From Halomonas huangheensis (GTDB lineage: Bacteria > Pseudomonadota > Gammaproteobacteria > Pseudomonadales > Halomonadaceae): a stretch of DNA of 64,000 bases. Made by a program: the position numbers and the translations under genes. The stretch is from NCBI RefSeq assembly GCF_001431725.1, contig NZ_CP013106.1, positions 682,001 to 746,000 of the forward strand, written 5' to 3'. Positions 1-15,473 of this stretch are shown piece by piece; within the stretch, counting starts at the first letter, position 1, and every line of letters begins with the position of its first letter. The notes below the pieces were generated by a model. It was given only the letters and a program-made list of their open reading frames with translations, was not told where the DNA came from and searched no databases.

Positions 1-477
1 TTTGGCGGTCTGGTTGCAGGGTTCGTCCTGATGATGATTGCGCAGGGGAATGCCGACTTTGTCAGTGATTCCTCTGTGGCCGGTAATTTTGCCAGCAATG
101 GCTTTGGTGAATTGTCGCCTGGCGGCTATAGCCTGGGAGCAGCCTTGCTCACCGAGGTAGTGCTTACCGCCATGTTCCTGATCGTGATAATGGGCGCAAC
201 TCACAAGCTGGCACCTGCTGGCTTTGCCCCTGTGGCCATCGGTCTTGCCTTGACGCTGATCCACCTGGTCAGCATCCCTGTTACCAACACCTCGGTGAAT
301 CCTGCGCGTTCCACTGCTGTGGCTGTGTTTGCCGGCTCGGGGGCGCTTTCACAGCTATGGCTATTCTGGATTGCGCCGGTCATTGGCGGTGCGCTCGGTG
401 GCTTCGTGTATGGCTGGCTTGGCAAGGGGGAGGTCGATCGGGAGGTGTCTGGAGAGCAAGACCTACCCGAGACCTGA
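1..477 (+). CDS. aqpZ: Aquaporin (AqpZ-type), C-terminal part
   Basis: Membrane channel for water (aquaporin/MIP family), with the N-terminal part lying before the window. The frame is open from base 1. The visible part has the second NPA box in the context [15 protein letters not shown], followed by a last membrane segment ([21 protein letters not shown]) and a short charged tail. The run of small and aromatic residues before the box fits the second half of a six-helix aquaporin. The NPAR form and compact tail favour the water-selective AqpZ type over a glycerol facilitator, although the first NPA box cannot be seen. A hairpin without a T-run follows the stop. Confidence 0.85.
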   Translation, partial: FGGLVAGFVLMMIAQGNADFVSDSSVAGNFASNGFGELSPGGYSLGAALLTEVVLTAMFLIVIMGATHKLAPAGFAPVAIGLALTLIHLVSIPVTNTSVNPARSTAVAVFAGSGALSQLWLFWIAPVIGGALGGFVYGWLGKGEVDREVSGEQDLPET

Positions 478-918
478 TCAACGCTGTTACCTCAATGCCC
501 GCTCCATGGCGGGCATTGTCATGTCTCGCTGATGAAAATAGGCCGTGAGGTGCGGATTGGAACCTCTTTCGCATGCGTCTATCCGCATGTCGTATGCTTT
601 ATCGGCATGGGGTTTTGATGGTTATTACGACTAAAGTCTAGTGGCGAGCCAAGAGCGTCTGAGCTTACTGAAAAATCATTCCAAGTGTTTGACGTGGTGA
701 GGTTTTTTTTGCAACCTTTCTTGCAAGCTACAGATTTACGGTGTTTTTTTACTGAGGCGTCGCTGGCGGGTGATTGCGTGGCAGGCGGGGCGTGGATATG
801 CTTGGGGCTCTTTTTCAGTGCAGTTAGCGATAGTCTGCAAAGATCTAAGATAATAAGAAAAACCAATAATAATATCGCGAAAATGCTGTGACTACAACCC
901 TTCATCTGAGGCGCGCCC
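478..918. other. Intergenic stretch upstream of gltB
   Basis: This gap of about 440 bp holds the aquaporin hairpin and then an A+T-richer part (about 680-890) that presumably carries the gltB promoter and leader. Short open frames exist on both strands but have no ribosome binding site or recognisable protein. The palindrome TTGCAA occurs twice, 6 bases apart, near 710-727. No regulatory site could be assigned. Confidence 0.4.
494..517 (+). terminator. Hairpin after aquaporin gene, terminator-like
   Basis: A perfect 9-bp inverted repeat (AATGCCCGC with GCGGGCATT, 6-nt loop) begins 16 bases after the aquaporin stop. There is no real T-run behind it, so it may stabilise the 3' end or act as a weak terminator. 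Confidence 0.45.
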
Positions 919-3900
919 ATGAACAGAGGTCTTCATCAACCCGGCGAGTTCCGTGACAACTGCGGGTTTGGCCTGATCGCCCACATGGAAGGGCAGGCTA
1001 GCCATGAGCTGCTGAGTACTGCCATCGAATCATTGACCTGTATGACGCACCGGGGCGGCATTGCTGCCGATGGCAAAACCGGTGACGGCTGCGGTTTGTT
1101 GCTCAAGATGCCCGACACCTTCATGCGCCAGGTGGCCCGCGAGGCAATCGGAGTTGAACTGAGCGAGACATTTGCCGTCGGTGCCATTTTTCTGCCCGAC
1201 GACGATGCTCGTGAAGCTGCTGCGCGTGAGGTAATGGAGCGTGAACTGACCGAGCGTGGGCTCAAGGTGCTGGGCTGGCGCGATGTGCCAGTCGACCCCA
1301 GCGTCTGTGGCCCGATGGCGCTGGAATGTCTGCCGCGCATTCGTCAGCTGTTCGTCGAGCCGGGGGCTGTAGACGGTGAGGCCTTCGATGTCTCGCTGTT
1401 CATGGCTCGTCGCCGCGCCGAACAGGCTCTCAAGCATGAAGCCGACTTCTATGTCTGTTCGCTGTCCAGCGAAGTGGTGTCCTACAAGGGCCTGGTGATG
1501 CCGGTGGATTTGCCGGCCTTCTATCGCGACCTGGGTGACGAGCGTCTCGAAACCGCCATCTGCGTGTTCCACCAGCGCTTCTCGACCAATACTGCACCGC
1601 GCTGGCCGCTGGCACAGCCCTTCCGCATGCTGGCGCACAACGGTGAGATCAATACCATCGAGGCCAACCGTGGCTGGGCCAACTCGCGCAAGGAAAACTT
1701 CGTCAGCGAGCGTCTGCCCGAGATCACCGAGCTCGACGAAATCGTCAATACTACCGGCTCCGACTCATCAAGCATGGATAACATGCTGGAGGTGCTGCTG
1801 ACCGGTGGTATGGAACTGCATCGTGCGGTACGCATGATGGTGCCGCCGGCATGGCAGAACGTCGAGATCATGGATAGTGAGCTGCGTGCCTTCTATGAGT
1901 ACAACTCCATGCACGTCGAGCCCTGGGATGGTCCGGCGGGTGTGGTCATGACCGATGGTCGCCAGGCACTGTGCATGCTCGACCGCAACGGCCTGCGTCC
2001 GGCGCGTTGGGTGATTACCCGTAACGGTTTCATCACTCTGGCTTCAGAGATCGGCACCTATGACTACAAGCCGGAAGACGTAGTCGCCAAGGGGCGTGTA
2101 GGTCCGGGCCAGTTGTTGGCCGTGGATACCCAGACCGGGGAAGTGCTGCACACCTCGGATATCGATGCCCGTCTCAAATCAGCTTACCCCTACAAGCGCT
2201 GGCTCAAGGAGCAGGCGCAATTCCTCGAATCTGCACTGACTGAGCTGGCGGCCTTCCAGACCATGGATGCCGACCTTCTCAAGGTGCAGCAGAAGATGTT
2301 CCAGGTCAGCTTCGAGGAGCGTGACCAGATCTTGCGTCCTCTTGCCGAGAGCGGTCAGGAGGCGGTTGGCTCCATGGGTGACGATACGCCCATGGCGGTA
2401 CTGTCGAGCAAGCATCGCCTGCTCACCGACTATTTCCGTCAGAAGTTTGCTCAGGTCACCAACCCGGCGATCGACCCGCTTCGCGAGTCGATCGTCATGT
2501 CACTGGAAACCTGCTGTGGCGCTGAGCGCAATGTGTTCAAGTCAACGCCGGAGCATGCTCACCGCATCGTGCTGACGACGCCGGTTCTGTCTCCGCGCAA
2601 GTTTACCGCGCTGGTGACTCAGGAAGATCCTGCGTTTGCCAGCCAGACACTGTCGCTGGGCTACGACCCTGAACAGATCGGGCTCAAGGCGGCATTGCTT
2701 GAGTTGTGTCGTGAGGCAGAAGCAGCGGCGCGTGGCGACAAGGTCATTCTGGTGCTGACGGATGCTGAGCTGCCGAAGGGTCAGGTGCCAATCCATGCTG
2801 CGTTGGCCGTCGGTGCCGTGCATCATCATCTCGGCAAGTTGGCATTGCGTCCCAGGGTCAACCTGGTGGTCGAGACCGGCTATGCCCGTGATGCTCACCA
2901 GATGGCGGTGCTGTTCGGTGTTGGTGCCACGGCGATTTATCCGTGGCTGGCCTATCAGGTCATGGCCGACATGCATCGCACTGGCGAATTGACCGGTAAT
3001 CCGGCAGATGGTCGCGAAAACTATCGCAAGGGCCTGCAGAAAGGTCTGTTCAAGATTCTGTCGAAGATGGGGATCTCGACGCTGGCATCCTATCGCGGCT
3101 CGCAGTTGTTCGAGGCCGTCGGGCTATCGTCTGACGTCATGGATATGTGCTTCAGCGGTATGGCGTCGCGTATCGAGGGCACCGGCTTCAGCGAGATCCA
3201 GCTGCAGCAGCAGGCGCTGGCCAGGACGGCATGGTTGCCACGCAAGGGTATTTCCCATGGCGGCCTGATGAAGTACGTGCATGGCCATGAGTACCACGCC
3301 TACAACCCGGATGTGGTCAAGGCGTTGCAGGAGGCGGTTCAGGAGGGCAATTACGCCAAATGGAAGCGTTTTGCCGAGTTGGTCAACGACCGTGAGCCGG
3401 CGACCATCCGCGATCTGCTCAAGCTCAAGCCGGCCAGTGCTCCGATTCCTATGGAAGAGGTCGAAAGCGTCGAGGACCTTCTGCCACGCTTCGACAGTGC
3501 TGGCATGTCATTGGGCGCACTGTCGCCGGAAGCTCATGAAGCGCTGGCTCAGGCCATGAACGAAGCCGGTGGCCGCTCCAATTCCGGTGAGGGTGGAGAA
3601 GACGCATCGCGCTACGGCACCATCCGCAGCTCGAAGATCAAGCAGATCGCCTCGGGGCGTTTCGGTGTGACTCCGGCCTACCTGGTCAATGCCGAAGTGT
3701 TGCAGATCAAGGTCGCCCAGGGCGCCAAGCCGGGTGAGGGTGGCCAGTTGCCGGGCGGCAAGGTCAACGAACTGATCGCACGTCTGCGCTACGCGGTACC
3801 GGGAGTCACGCTGATCTCACCTCCACCGCATCACGATATCTATTCGATCGAGGATCTGGCGCAGTTGATCTTCGATCTCAAGCAGGTCAACCCGGATGCC

Positions 3901-5367
3901 CAGGTCTCGGTCAAGCTGGTGTCGGAGCCGGGTATCGGCACCATCGCCACGGGTGTTGCCAAGGCCTATGCTGACCTGATCACCGTCTCCGGTTATGACG
4001 GCGGTACCGCCGCCAGCCCGCTGACCTCGATCAAGCATGCCGGTTCGCCCTGGGAGCTGGGCTTGCCCGAGGTGCATCAGGCGCTGCGAATCAACGGCCT
4101 GCGCGACAAGATTCGTCTGCAGACTGATGGTGGCCTGAAGACTGGACTCGATGTGGTCAAGGCGGCAATTCTCGGCGCCGAAAGCTTTGGTTTCGGTACC
4201 GCGCCAATGGTCGCGCTGGGCTGCAAGTACCTGCGCATCTGTCACCTCAACAATTGTGCGACCGGTGTGGCTACCCAGATGCAGTATCTGCGCGATGAAC
4301 ATTTCCGCGGCACTGTGGACATGGTCAAGCATTACTTCCGCTTCATCGCCGAGGAAGTACGTGAACTGATGGCGCTGGTTGGCGTGCGTAAGCTGACTGA
4401 CCTGATCGGCCGTACCGATCTGCTTGAGGTGTTCGAAGGGGTAACGGCTTCGCAGCGTAATCTCGATCTGACGCCGCTGTTGGGCAATGACCATGTGCCG
4501 GCGGACGCACCGCAGTTCTGCACAGTCAGCCGTAACGTGCCGCATGACCCCGGCAGCAAGAACAAGGAAGTGCTCGATGCGCTGTTGTCGGCAATCGAGA
4601 GTAAGGCCGGGGCAGATATGTCCTTCACCATCACCAACTGCGATCGTTCGGTCGGCGCTCTGACGTCGGGAGCCATCGCCAAGCGTTACGGAGAGGTGGG
4701 GCTTGAGGATGCACCGGTCACCGCGCGCTTCACCGGTGTGGCGGGGCAGAGTTTTGGCGTGTGGAATGCTCGCGGCTTGAACCTGTACCTGGAAGGTGAT
4801 GCCAATGACTATGTCGGCAAGGGCATGAATGGCGGCAGGATCGTCATCATTCCGCCGCGTGCCAGTCGCTTCGAGAGCCACAAGACGGCGATTGTCGGCA
4901 ATACCTGTCTGTATGGGGCTACCGGCGGCAGGCTGTTTGCAGCAGGCACGGCGGGTGAGCGTTTCGGGGTGCGTAACTCTGGCGCACATGCCGTCATCGA
5001 AGGTGCCGGGGATCACTGCTGTGAGTACATGACGGGCGGCATGATCTGCGTGCTCGGCGAAACGGGCGTCAATTTCGGTGCGGGCATGACCGGTGGTTTT
5101 GCCTATGTGCTTGATGAGGACCGTACCTTCGTTGACAAGTACAACCATGAGTTGGTGGAGATTCACCGCGTCAATACCGAGGCCATGGAGGCCTATCGGC
5201 GACACCTGAGAGAGACCATCGAGGAATATGTGGCGGAAACCGGCTCCGAGCGCGGTCGCGACATCCTCGAAGACTTCACCGACGTTGTTCGTCACTTCTG
5301 GCTGGTGAAGCCCAAGGCGGCAAGTCTCAATGGTCTGTTGGCTCAGTCCCGGCGGCAGCCGGAATAA
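919..5367 (+). CDS. gltB: Glutamate synthase (NADPH), large subunit
   Basis: Large subunit of GOGAT, which makes two glutamates from glutamine and 2-oxoglutarate in the cytoplasm. The protein has 1482 residues, the usual length. A class II glutamine amidotransferase domain starts at Cys15 (context [11 protein letters not shown]), which becomes the N-terminal nucleophile after removal of a 14-residue propeptide. The FMN-binding synthase domain lies around 800-1200 and carries the 3Fe-4S cysteines Cys1102, Cys1108 and Cys1113 (CX5CX4C). A glycine-repeat beta-helix domain lies at the C-terminus ([29 protein letters not shown]). The ribosome binding site is weak (GAGG about 9 bases before ATG). 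gltD follows 51 bases downstream in the same direction. Confidence 0.98.
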   Translation: MNRGLHQPGEFRDNCGFGLIAHMEGQASHELLSTAIESLTCMTHRGGIAADGKTGDGCGLLLKMPDTFMRQVAREAIGVELSETFAVGAIFLPDDDAREAAAREVMERELTERGLKVLGWRDVPVDPSVCGPMALECLPRIRQLFVEPGAVDGEAFDVSLFMARRRAEQALKHEADFYVCSLSSEVVSYKGLVMPVDLPAFYRDLGDERLETAICVFHQRFSTNTAPRWPLAQPFRMLAHNGEINTIEANRGWANSRKENFVSERLPEITELDEIVNTTGSDSSSMDNMLEVLLTGGMELHRAVRMMVPPAWQNVEIMDSELRAFYEYNSMHVEPWDGPAGVVMTDGRQALCMLDRNGLRPARWVITRNGFITLASEIGTYDYKPEDVVAKGRVGPGQLLAVDTQTGEVLHTSDIDARLKSAYPYKRWLKEQAQFLESALTELAAFQTMDADLLKVQQKMFQVSFEERDQILRPLAESGQEAVGSMGDDTPMAVLSSKHRLLTDYFRQKFAQVTNPAIDPLRESIVMSLETCCGAERNVFKSTPEHAHRIVLTTPVLSPRKFTALVTQEDPAFASQTLSLGYDPEQIGLKAALLELCREAEAAARGDKVILVLTDAELPKGQVPIHAALAVGAVHHHLGKLALRPRVNLVVETGYARDAHQMAVLFGVGATAIYPWLAYQVMADMHRTGELTGNPADGRENYRKGLQKGLFKILSKMGISTLASYRGSQLFEAVGLSSDVMDMCFSGMASRIEGTGFSEIQLQQQALARTAWLPRKGISHGGLMKYVHGHEYHAYNPDVVKALQEAVQEGNYAKWKRFAELVNDREPATIRDLLKLKPASAPIPMEEVESVEDLLPRFDSAGMSLGALSPEAHEALAQAMNEAGGRSNSGEGGEDASRYGTIRSSKIKQIASGRFGVTPAYLVNAEVLQIKVAQGAKPGEGGQLPGGKVNELIARLRYAVPGVTLISPPPHHDIYSIEDLAQLIFDLKQVNPDAQVSVKLVSEPGIGTIATGVAKAYADLITVSGYDGGTAASPLTSIKHAGSPWELGLPEVHQALRINGLRDKIRLQTDGGLKTGLDVVKAAILGAESFGFGTAPMVALGCKYLRICHLNNCATGVATQMQYLRDEHFRGTVDMVKHYFRFIAEEVRELMALVGVRKLTDLIGRTDLLEVFEGVTASQRNLDLTPLLGNDHVPADAPQFCTVSRNVPHDPGSKNKEVLDALLSAIESKAGADMSFTITNCDRSVGALTSGAIAKRYGEVGLEDAPVTARFTGVAGQSFGVWNARGLNLYLEGDANDYVGKGMNGGRIVIIPPRASRFESHKTAIVGNTCLYGATGGRLFAAGTAGERFGVRNSGAHAVIEGAGDHCCEYMTGGMICVLGETGVNFGAGMTGGFAYVLDEDRTFVDKYNHELVEIHRVNTEAMEAYRRHLRETIEEYVAETGSERGRDILEDFTDVVRHFWLVKPKAASLNGLLAQSRRQPE

Positions 5368-6837
<1,470 letters not shown>

Positions 6838-6910
6838 GATGATCGGACATGACGTGACCGGCAGGAGCCGAGTTGTTTGCGTAACTGGTTGAACCGGCAA
6901 TGTTTGTTTC

Positions 6911-6943
6911 GCCGCCACCTTGCCTTTGTGGCAGGGTGGTGGC
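6911..6943 (+). terminator. Long hairpin after gltBD, terminator-like
   Basis: Bases 6911-6924 pair with 6930-6943 over 14 positions (two G-T wobbles) around a 5-nt loop, 73 bases after the gltD stop. No T-run follows, so it is either a factor-dependent end or a transcript-stabilising stem. Confidence 0.45.
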
Positions 6944-6986
6944 TGACGCAGACGGGGTATTCCTGCAACTGAAATTGAGCCATTAG

Positions 6987-9577
<2,591 letters not shown>

Positions 9578-9597
9578 CCATTGCTCTACAACGCTGA

Positions 9598-10923
<1,326 letters not shown>

Positions 10924-11020
10924 GTCACCGGGATATAAGCGATTACTGTTGTTTATCCCGATGCATTTTGTAAGAGATTGACGACAAGATTTGTAAGATA
11001 TCCGCCAATATACTGCCCTA

Positions 11021-11050
11021 AAAGCCCGCGAAGCTCTCGCGGGCTTTTTT
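11021..11050 (+). terminator. Intrinsic terminator of eno
   Basis: A perfect 10-bp stem (AAAGCCCGCG with CGCGGGCTTT, 7-nt loop) ends in six T. It lies about 100 bp after the eno stop and is a textbook rho-independent terminator. Confidence 0.93.
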
Positions 11051-11349
11051 AATGCATTGATTTATAAGGATAAACTTTTAGTAAACGATAGTGTTGTGCA
11101 GTTGGGAGCGTAATCTGCCGAGTTGAGAAGCCGCGTAGAAATGCCAGAATGACAGGCATGGATCAGAGAGGTCAGGCTTCGCAAGCGGTATTGACGGCGA
11201 AACTGGTCCTTCCCTGGGGAGACAGCGTTGTGATTGCACGGAGGCGTCCAGCGTTGGCAGGGGAGGGTCAATTGCGCCTGGGGGATTACCCCGAAATACC
11301 AACTCTTGATTCAGGATGCGTAATGGATTGCGATTTGAGTGCGCCTGGT

Positions 11350-11458
11350 GCGACAAGGTAGTTGCTTTCTGGGCAAGGACGTCACTCAAAGGAAGTGAGC
11401 GGAAGGAGCCGCTCAAGGACATGCTTGGAGCGGGCGGCCTACGGGCCGCCTTTTTTTT
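11350..11458 (+). ncRNA. rsmZ: Candidate CsrA-sequestering small RNA (RsmZ/RsmY-like)
   Basis: The 3' end is well defined by a strong terminator at 11433-11458. Upstream, six GGA motifs sit within 53 bases (11377, 11391, 11401, 11405, 11417, 11427). One is in the loop of a TCACT/AGTGA hairpin (382-398). Another is in the hexaloop AAGGAG on a GAGCGG/CCGCTC stem (397-414). GGA in short hairpin loops and linkers is how RsmY, RsmZ and CsrB sponge CsrA. The position supports the call: it converges on fdxA with mutS behind it, and in Pseudomonas aeruginosa rsmZ lies next to fdxA and mutS. No clear promoter or GacA box was found, so the 5' end is a guess; further GGA motifs occur up to about 11240. 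The symbol rests on structure and synteny. Confidence 0.65.
11433..11458 (+). terminator. Intrinsic terminator of the GGA-rich small RNA
   Basis: GGCGGCC (11433-11439) pairs with GGCCGCC (11444-11450) around a TACG loop, followed by eight T. No coding gene on the + strand leads into it, so it must end a noncoding transcript. Confidence 0.92.
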
Positions 11459-11597
11459 GGTGTCCAGCTTTTACGTTCCAACTGCGAGCAGCTCGAGGTG
11501 TACGTAAAGCCCGGCGAGCGAGTTATACAGCGTCAGCTGTAAAAGAAGAGCTCCGACCCCCGGCCTTTTCTGGATGGCCTGTGGCGCGAAGCTCGTT

Positions 11598-11639
11598 GCT
11601 TACCGCTTACCGCTTACCGCTTACCGCTTACCGCTTACC
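11598..11639. repeat. Tandem heptamer (GCTTACC)x6 at the fdxA 3' end
   Basis: Six perfect head-to-tail copies of the 7-bp unit GCTTACC. Read on the fdxA (minus) strand the unit is GGTAAGC, and the TAA stop codon of fdxA is the TAA of its first copy. Degenerate copies of the same unit occur at the recX stop (17815). Confidence 0.95.
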
Positions 11640-11958
11640 GCTCGAGAAGCTTGAGCTTGTCGCTCTTGCCATCCCACTCCTGGGCGTCGTCGAGTGGGTC
11701 CTTTCGTTCGCTGATGTTGGGCCACACTTCCGACAGTTCGGCGTTGATCTCGATGAACTGTTCCTGCCCGTCAGGGAGTTCGTCCTCGGAAAAGATCGCC
11801 TCGGCCGGGCACTCCGGCTCGCACAACGCGCAATCGATGCATTCGTCGGGATGGATGACCAGAAAGTTTGGTCCCTCATAGAAACAATCCACCGGGCACA
11901 CCTCGACACAGTCGGTGTACTTGCACTTGATGCAGTTTTCGGTGACGACGAATGTCAT
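11635..11958 (-). CDS. fdxA: Seven-iron ferredoxin (FdxA)
   Basis: Small electron carrier with one 3Fe-4S and one 4Fe-4S cluster. The 107-residue protein starts [17 protein letters not shown]. Cysteines 9, 17 and 50 fit the 3Fe-4S site and 21, 40, 43 and 46 the 4Fe-4S site, as in Azotobacter ferredoxin I. The start was set at 11958 because AGGAAGGGAG lies just upstream and the cysteine spacing from the N-terminus is standard; the longer frame adds 21 unrelated residues. The C-terminus runs into a heptamer repeat that supplies the last Arg codon and the stop. It lies downstream of mutS on the same strand, as in pseudomonads. Confidence 0.96.
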   Translation of the reverse strand: MTFVVTENCIKCKYTDCVEVCPVDCFYEGPNFLVIHPDECIDCALCEPECPAEAIFSEDELPDGQEQFIEINAELSEVWPNISERKDPLDDAQEWDGKSDKLKLLER

Positions 11959-12154
11959 GCCAGTCTCCCTTCCTCTCGCCGGTATCCTGCCGGCAGAAAA
12001 ATCATTGGTGAGTAATGGCACCAGGTATGCCGGGCGCCAGTTCGTGGTCTTGCGGGCTTGTTGCCGCGCTGATCACGATTAGCTCGTTTGGTTATATCGA
12101 GATGGTGTTTTTATAATCACGGTCTTCGAGTGCCACATTCTAGTCCTGCGGGTC

Positions 12155-12181
12155 GGAAGGGGGCAAGCCTTGCCTGCTTCC
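12155..12181 (-). terminator. Hairpin after mutS, possible terminator
   Basis: GGAAG/CTTCC and GGCAA/TTGCC stack into one interrupted stem (12155-12181) 15 bp past the mutS stop. No T-run follows on the minus strand, so function is uncertain. Confidence 0.35.
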
Positions 12182-12195
12182 AGGTTGCAGATGGT

Positions 12196-14784
12196 TCAGA
12201 GTGCGGCTTTCCACTGATAGAGCAGCTCAAGTGCCTGGCGCGGTGTCAGCTCATCCACTGCCAGCTCTGACAGTTGCTCGAGCAGCGGGTGAGGCGCACT
12301 GGCAAACAAATCAGCTTGCTGGGGAGTGCCTGGCATATGGGTGTTCTGTAACTGTGTATGCCCCAGATCGACTTCGTGCTGTTCGAGCGTCGCGAGGCGG
12401 GCTCGGGCGGCAGTAATGACTGACTGAGGAACCCCCGCCAATTGTGCCACCTGTAGGCCATAGCTCTGGCTGGCGGGGCCCTCTTCGACGCGGTGCATGA
12501 AGATGATTCCATCATTGTGTTCTGCGGCAGTCAGATGCACGTTGGCCACCGTCGTTGCCTGCTCGGCCAGCGCGGTCATCTCGAAGTAGTGGGTGGCAAA
12601 CAGGGTAAAGGCTCGAGTTTGAGTCAGGTGTTCCGCGCTGGCCCAGGCGAGGGACAGACCGTCGAAGGTACTGGTGCCACGCCCGATCTCATCCATCAGC
12701 ACCAGGCTTTGTTCAGTGGCATTGTGCAGAATATTCGCGGTTTCGGTCATCTCGACCATGAAGGTTGAGCGTCCGCCAGCAAGATCGTCGCTGGAGCCTA
12801 TTCGAGTGAAAATGCGGTCCACCGGGCCAATGGTGGCGGAGTCGGCAGGCACGAAGCTGCCTACGTGGGCCAACAGGGTGATCAGTGCGGCCTGGCGCAT
12901 ATAGGTTGATTTACCCCCCATGTTGGGGCCGGTAATCACCAGCATGCGACGCTCATCGTCCATACGCAGATCATTGGGGACGAAGGGGTTGTCACTGACC
13001 TGTTCGACAACCGGGTGACGGCCGCCGAGGATGTCGATGCCTGGCGCTTCAGCAAGCGTAGGGCTTACAAGGTCCAGTGCTCGAGCACGTTCGGCAAGCG
13101 CGCAGAGTACATCCAGTGCGGCCAGCGCTCGGCCGGTAGCCTGCATCTCACCAAGCTGGGCATTCAGGTTGTCGAGCAATCCATCATAGAGCAGCTTTTC
13201 GCGAGCGAGGGCGCGGGACTTTGCCGATAGCGCCTTGTCCTCGAACTCCTTGAGTTCGGGGATGATGAAGCGTTCGGCATTTTTCAGCGTCTGGCGACGG
13301 ATATAGTCAACCGGCACCTCGCGCGCCTGGGAGCGAGGAATTTCGATGTAGTAGCCATGGACCCGGTTGTAGCCGACCTTGAGGCTTGCTAGTCCGGTGC
13401 GCTCACGCTCTCCGGTCTCGAGCTGCACCAGGTAGTCGCCGGCATGCTCGGCAAGGCCGCGATACTCATCCAGTTCGGCATCGAAACCATCGGCGATCAC
13501 ACCGCCATCGCGAATCACCACCGGGGGATTGTCGATCAGGGCCCGGGTCAGCGTGTCGGCGAGTTCAGGGTAGGGGTGAATATGCTGCCTGAGGTCGTCT
13601 AATGCAGTGCCTTCGGCAAATGTGGTCAGGTTGCCCTCCAGCGCCGGGAGGGCATTGAAGGCGTCGCGAAGACGGGCCAGATCGCGTGGGCGAGCGCTAT
13701 AGAGAGCCACTCGTGCAAGGATGCGCTCGACATCACCGATGGCCTTGAGCTCGTCGCGCAGCCCCTGGTAATCGTCGCGATCCAGCAGCAGTGAGATGGC
13801 GGCCTGGCGTCCCTGCACCTGCTGACGATCACGCAAGGGCCGGTTCAGCCAGCGCTTCAGGAGGCGTGATCCCATGGCAGTAGTGGTGGTGTCGAGCACG
13901 CTGGCCAGCGTGTTGTCGCTATTGCCGCCGAGATTGGTGTCGATCTCCAGGTTGCGGCGGCTGGCGGCGTCGATGACCACCGCATCATCGCGGTTCTCGA
14001 CACCGAGAGAGGTGACGTGGGGCAGAGCACTGCGCTGTGTGTCGCGGGCATAATCGATCAATACTCCCGCTGCGATGATCCCGGCCTGTAAGTGGGCGCA
14101 GCCGAAGCCGCGTAGATCCTGGACGCCGAACTGATCGCACAGCACGCGCGTGGAGCTTTCCAGGTCAAACAGCCAATCGCTCTGGCGACGCAGGCCTCGG
14201 CGTTCGGAGAGGGCGCCTGGCAGCGTCTGGCTTTCTGCGACCAGCAGTTCGGCAGGATCGAGACGTGTCAGTTCGCCCAGCAGCTCGGCTTCGCTGTCGA
14301 TTTCGAGAACACTGAAACGTCCGCTGGACAGCTCCAGCCAGGCGATGCCGATATGTTCGCCAGTGGGAGCGATAGCGACCAACAGGTTGTCACGACGGGC
14401 ATCCAGCAGTGCTTCGTCATACAGAGTGCCGGGAGTGACAATGCGCACTACCTTGCGCTCGACCGGACCCTTTGAGGTTGCCGGGTCACCGATCTGCTCA
14501 CAGATTGCCACCGATTCGCCAGCCGCAACCAGCCGTGCCAGATATCCTTCGGCGCTATGATAGGGTATGCCGGCCATGGGAATAGGCTTGCCCGCCGACT
14601 GCCCGCGCTGGGTCAAGGTGATGTCGAGCAGCGCCGAGGCGCGCCTGGCATCGTCGAAGAACAGCTCGTAGAAATCGCCCATGCGATAGAACAACAGCAC
14701 CTCGGGATGCTCCCGCTTGATCTTGAGGAACTGGGTCATCATTGGCGTATGGGCGGGGGGGCTGGGCTTGGCCATGTCGTTCAT
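12196..14784 (-). CDS. mutS: DNA mismatch repair protein MutS
   Basis: Recognises base mismatches and small loops and starts methyl-directed repair with MutL. The 862-residue protein has the mismatch-reading Phe38-Tyr-Glu40 (MGDFYELF), connector and lever domains in the middle, and an ABC-type ATPase domain with Walker [10 protein letters not shown] (Lys625) and Walker B-like [13 protein letters not shown]. The helix-turn-helix and C-terminal tail are present. The start MNDMAKPS is preceded by a distant AGGA; the ATG three codons in is an alternative. The neighbours recA, recX and fdxA match pseudomonad gene order. Confidence 0.97.
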   Translation of the reverse strand: MNDMAKPSPPAHTPMMTQFLKIKREHPEVLLFYRMGDFYELFFDDARRASALLDITLTQRGQSAGKPIPMAGIPYHSAEGYLARLVAAGESVAICEQIGDPATSKGPVERKVVRIVTPGTLYDEALLDARRDNLLVAIAPTGEHIGIAWLELSSGRFSVLEIDSEAELLGELTRLDPAELLVAESQTLPGALSERRGLRRQSDWLFDLESSTRVLCDQFGVQDLRGFGCAHLQAGIIAAGVLIDYARDTQRSALPHVTSLGVENRDDAVVIDAASRRNLEIDTNLGGNSDNTLASVLDTTTTAMGSRLLKRWLNRPLRDRQQVQGRQAAISLLLDRDDYQGLRDELKAIGDVERILARVALYSARPRDLARLRDAFNALPALEGNLTTFAEGTALDDLRQHIHPYPELADTLTRALIDNPPVVIRDGGVIADGFDAELDEYRGLAEHAGDYLVQLETGERERTGLASLKVGYNRVHGYYIEIPRSQAREVPVDYIRRQTLKNAERFIIPELKEFEDKALSAKSRALAREKLLYDGLLDNLNAQLGEMQATGRALAALDVLCALAERARALDLVSPTLAEAPGIDILGGRHPVVEQVSDNPFVPNDLRMDDERRMLVITGPNMGGKSTYMRQAALITLLAHVGSFVPADSATIGPVDRIFTRIGSSDDLAGGRSTFMVEMTETANILHNATEQSLVLMDEIGRGTSTFDGLSLAWASAEHLTQTRAFTLFATHYFEMTALAEQATTVANVHLTAAEHNDGIIFMHRVEEGPASQSYGLQVAQLAGVPQSVITAARARLATLEQHEVDLGHTQLQNTHMPGTPQQADLFASAPHPLLEQLSELAVDELTPRQALELLYQWKAAL

Positions 14785-15216
14785 TGGGACTTGATGATTC
14801 CTGTGGCGAGTGGCTTGTCGTCATGGGCGTCTGGCGATCGCACAGAATAGCACGACGACACGGGCATTCTGTAGCCGTTCAGGCCTTCCGGAGCTTACAG
14901 CTCAATGTGCCCAATCGCAGGAGATACTGGTCCTGTGGTTGATTCAGTACAACCGCAGGGAACGTAACGCTGGGCAATTTGTCCAGAGTTGTGACAGCGT
15001 GCCCTGAGCCGTAACAGTGTGTCCCGAGCCGTGACAATGTTGAAAATTGCGTGAACTTGCCACCGAGTGATTTGTAGTGATCGGGCCCCACGGTTACGCT
15101 GTTTCGGCTATGGTGACATCAATCGGTGACATCCATGATTGACGACACCGGTTGGTAGCATTCTGCTTGCCTTGTGCAGATCCTGTACATGACTGACTAG
15201 CTAAAGGAGCGCGTAT
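14785..15216. other. Intergenic region between mutS and the Pmp3-type gene
   Basis: This 430-bp stretch separates the divergent mutS and small membrane protein gene. Apart from the imperfect 20-bp tandem repeat at 14991-15040, nothing could be assigned. No convincing open frame, tRNA or terminator was seen. Confidence 0.4.
14991..15040. repeat. Imperfect 20-bp tandem repeat, about 2.5 copies
   Basis: GTGACAGCGTGCCCTGAGCC (14991-15010) is followed directly by GTAACAGTGTGTCCCGAGCC and then by a partial GTGACAATG. Copies differ at four of 20 positions. Function unknown. Confidence 0.7.
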
Positions 15217-15375
15217 ATGGACGTTATTCGCATTATTCTGGCCATTCTTCTTCCTCCGGTAGGGGTGTTCCTGCAAGTGGGGTTTGGTCTGCACTTCTGG
15301 CTCAATATTCTACTGACGCTTCTCGGCTATATCCCCGGCATTGTTCACGCGGTGTGGATCATCGCCAGACGCTGA
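15217..15375 (+). CDS. Small membrane protein of the Pmp3/UPF0057 (YqaE) family
   Basis: A 52-residue gene, short enough to be missed by ORF callers. The product begins MDVIRIILAILLPPVGVFLQ and continues through VGFGLHFWLNILLTLLGYIP to a short RR end. Two hydrophobic helices joined at a short polar turn, the LPPVGVF motif and the GYIPGIVHA motif are the signature of Pmp3/YqaE proteolipids, which sit in the inner membrane and influence ion homeostasis and salt stress in yeast and plants. A strong AAAGGAG lies 7 bases before the ATG. The gene stands alone between mutS and pncC. A role in salt tolerance is inference only. Confidence 0.9.
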   Translation: MDVIRIILAILLPPVGVFLQVGFGLHFWLNILLTLLGYIPGIVHAVWIIARR

Positions 15376-15429
15376 TGCTGGACGCTCGGTTGTTGATTGC
15401 ATGCACCTACCATTTCATGACGACCAATG

Positions 15430-15449
15430 CGGCGCCGAGTAGGGCGCCG
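15430..15449 (+). terminator. GC-rich hairpin before pncC
   Basis: CGGCGCC pairs with GGCGCCG around GAGTAG, 55 bp after the Pmp3-type gene. No T-run follows; it is a possible weak terminator or 3'-end stem. Confidence 0.35.
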
Positions 15450-15473
15450 TGTTGGTTCTGAGGCATTGGCTAT

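Noticed and set aside
579..920. 113-codon open frame on the minus strand upstream of gltB
   Set aside because: No ribosome binding site, no recognisable protein pattern, and it overlaps the gltB start; treated as chance.
11240..11350. GGA motifs and a GGGG/CCCC stem upstream of the RsmZ-like core
   Set aside because: They might belong to a longer RNA, but no promoter separates the alternatives, so they were not included in the feature.
11500..11640. CRISPR-like array at the heptamer repeats
   Set aside because: Units are 7 bp head-to-tail without spacers; not a CRISPR.
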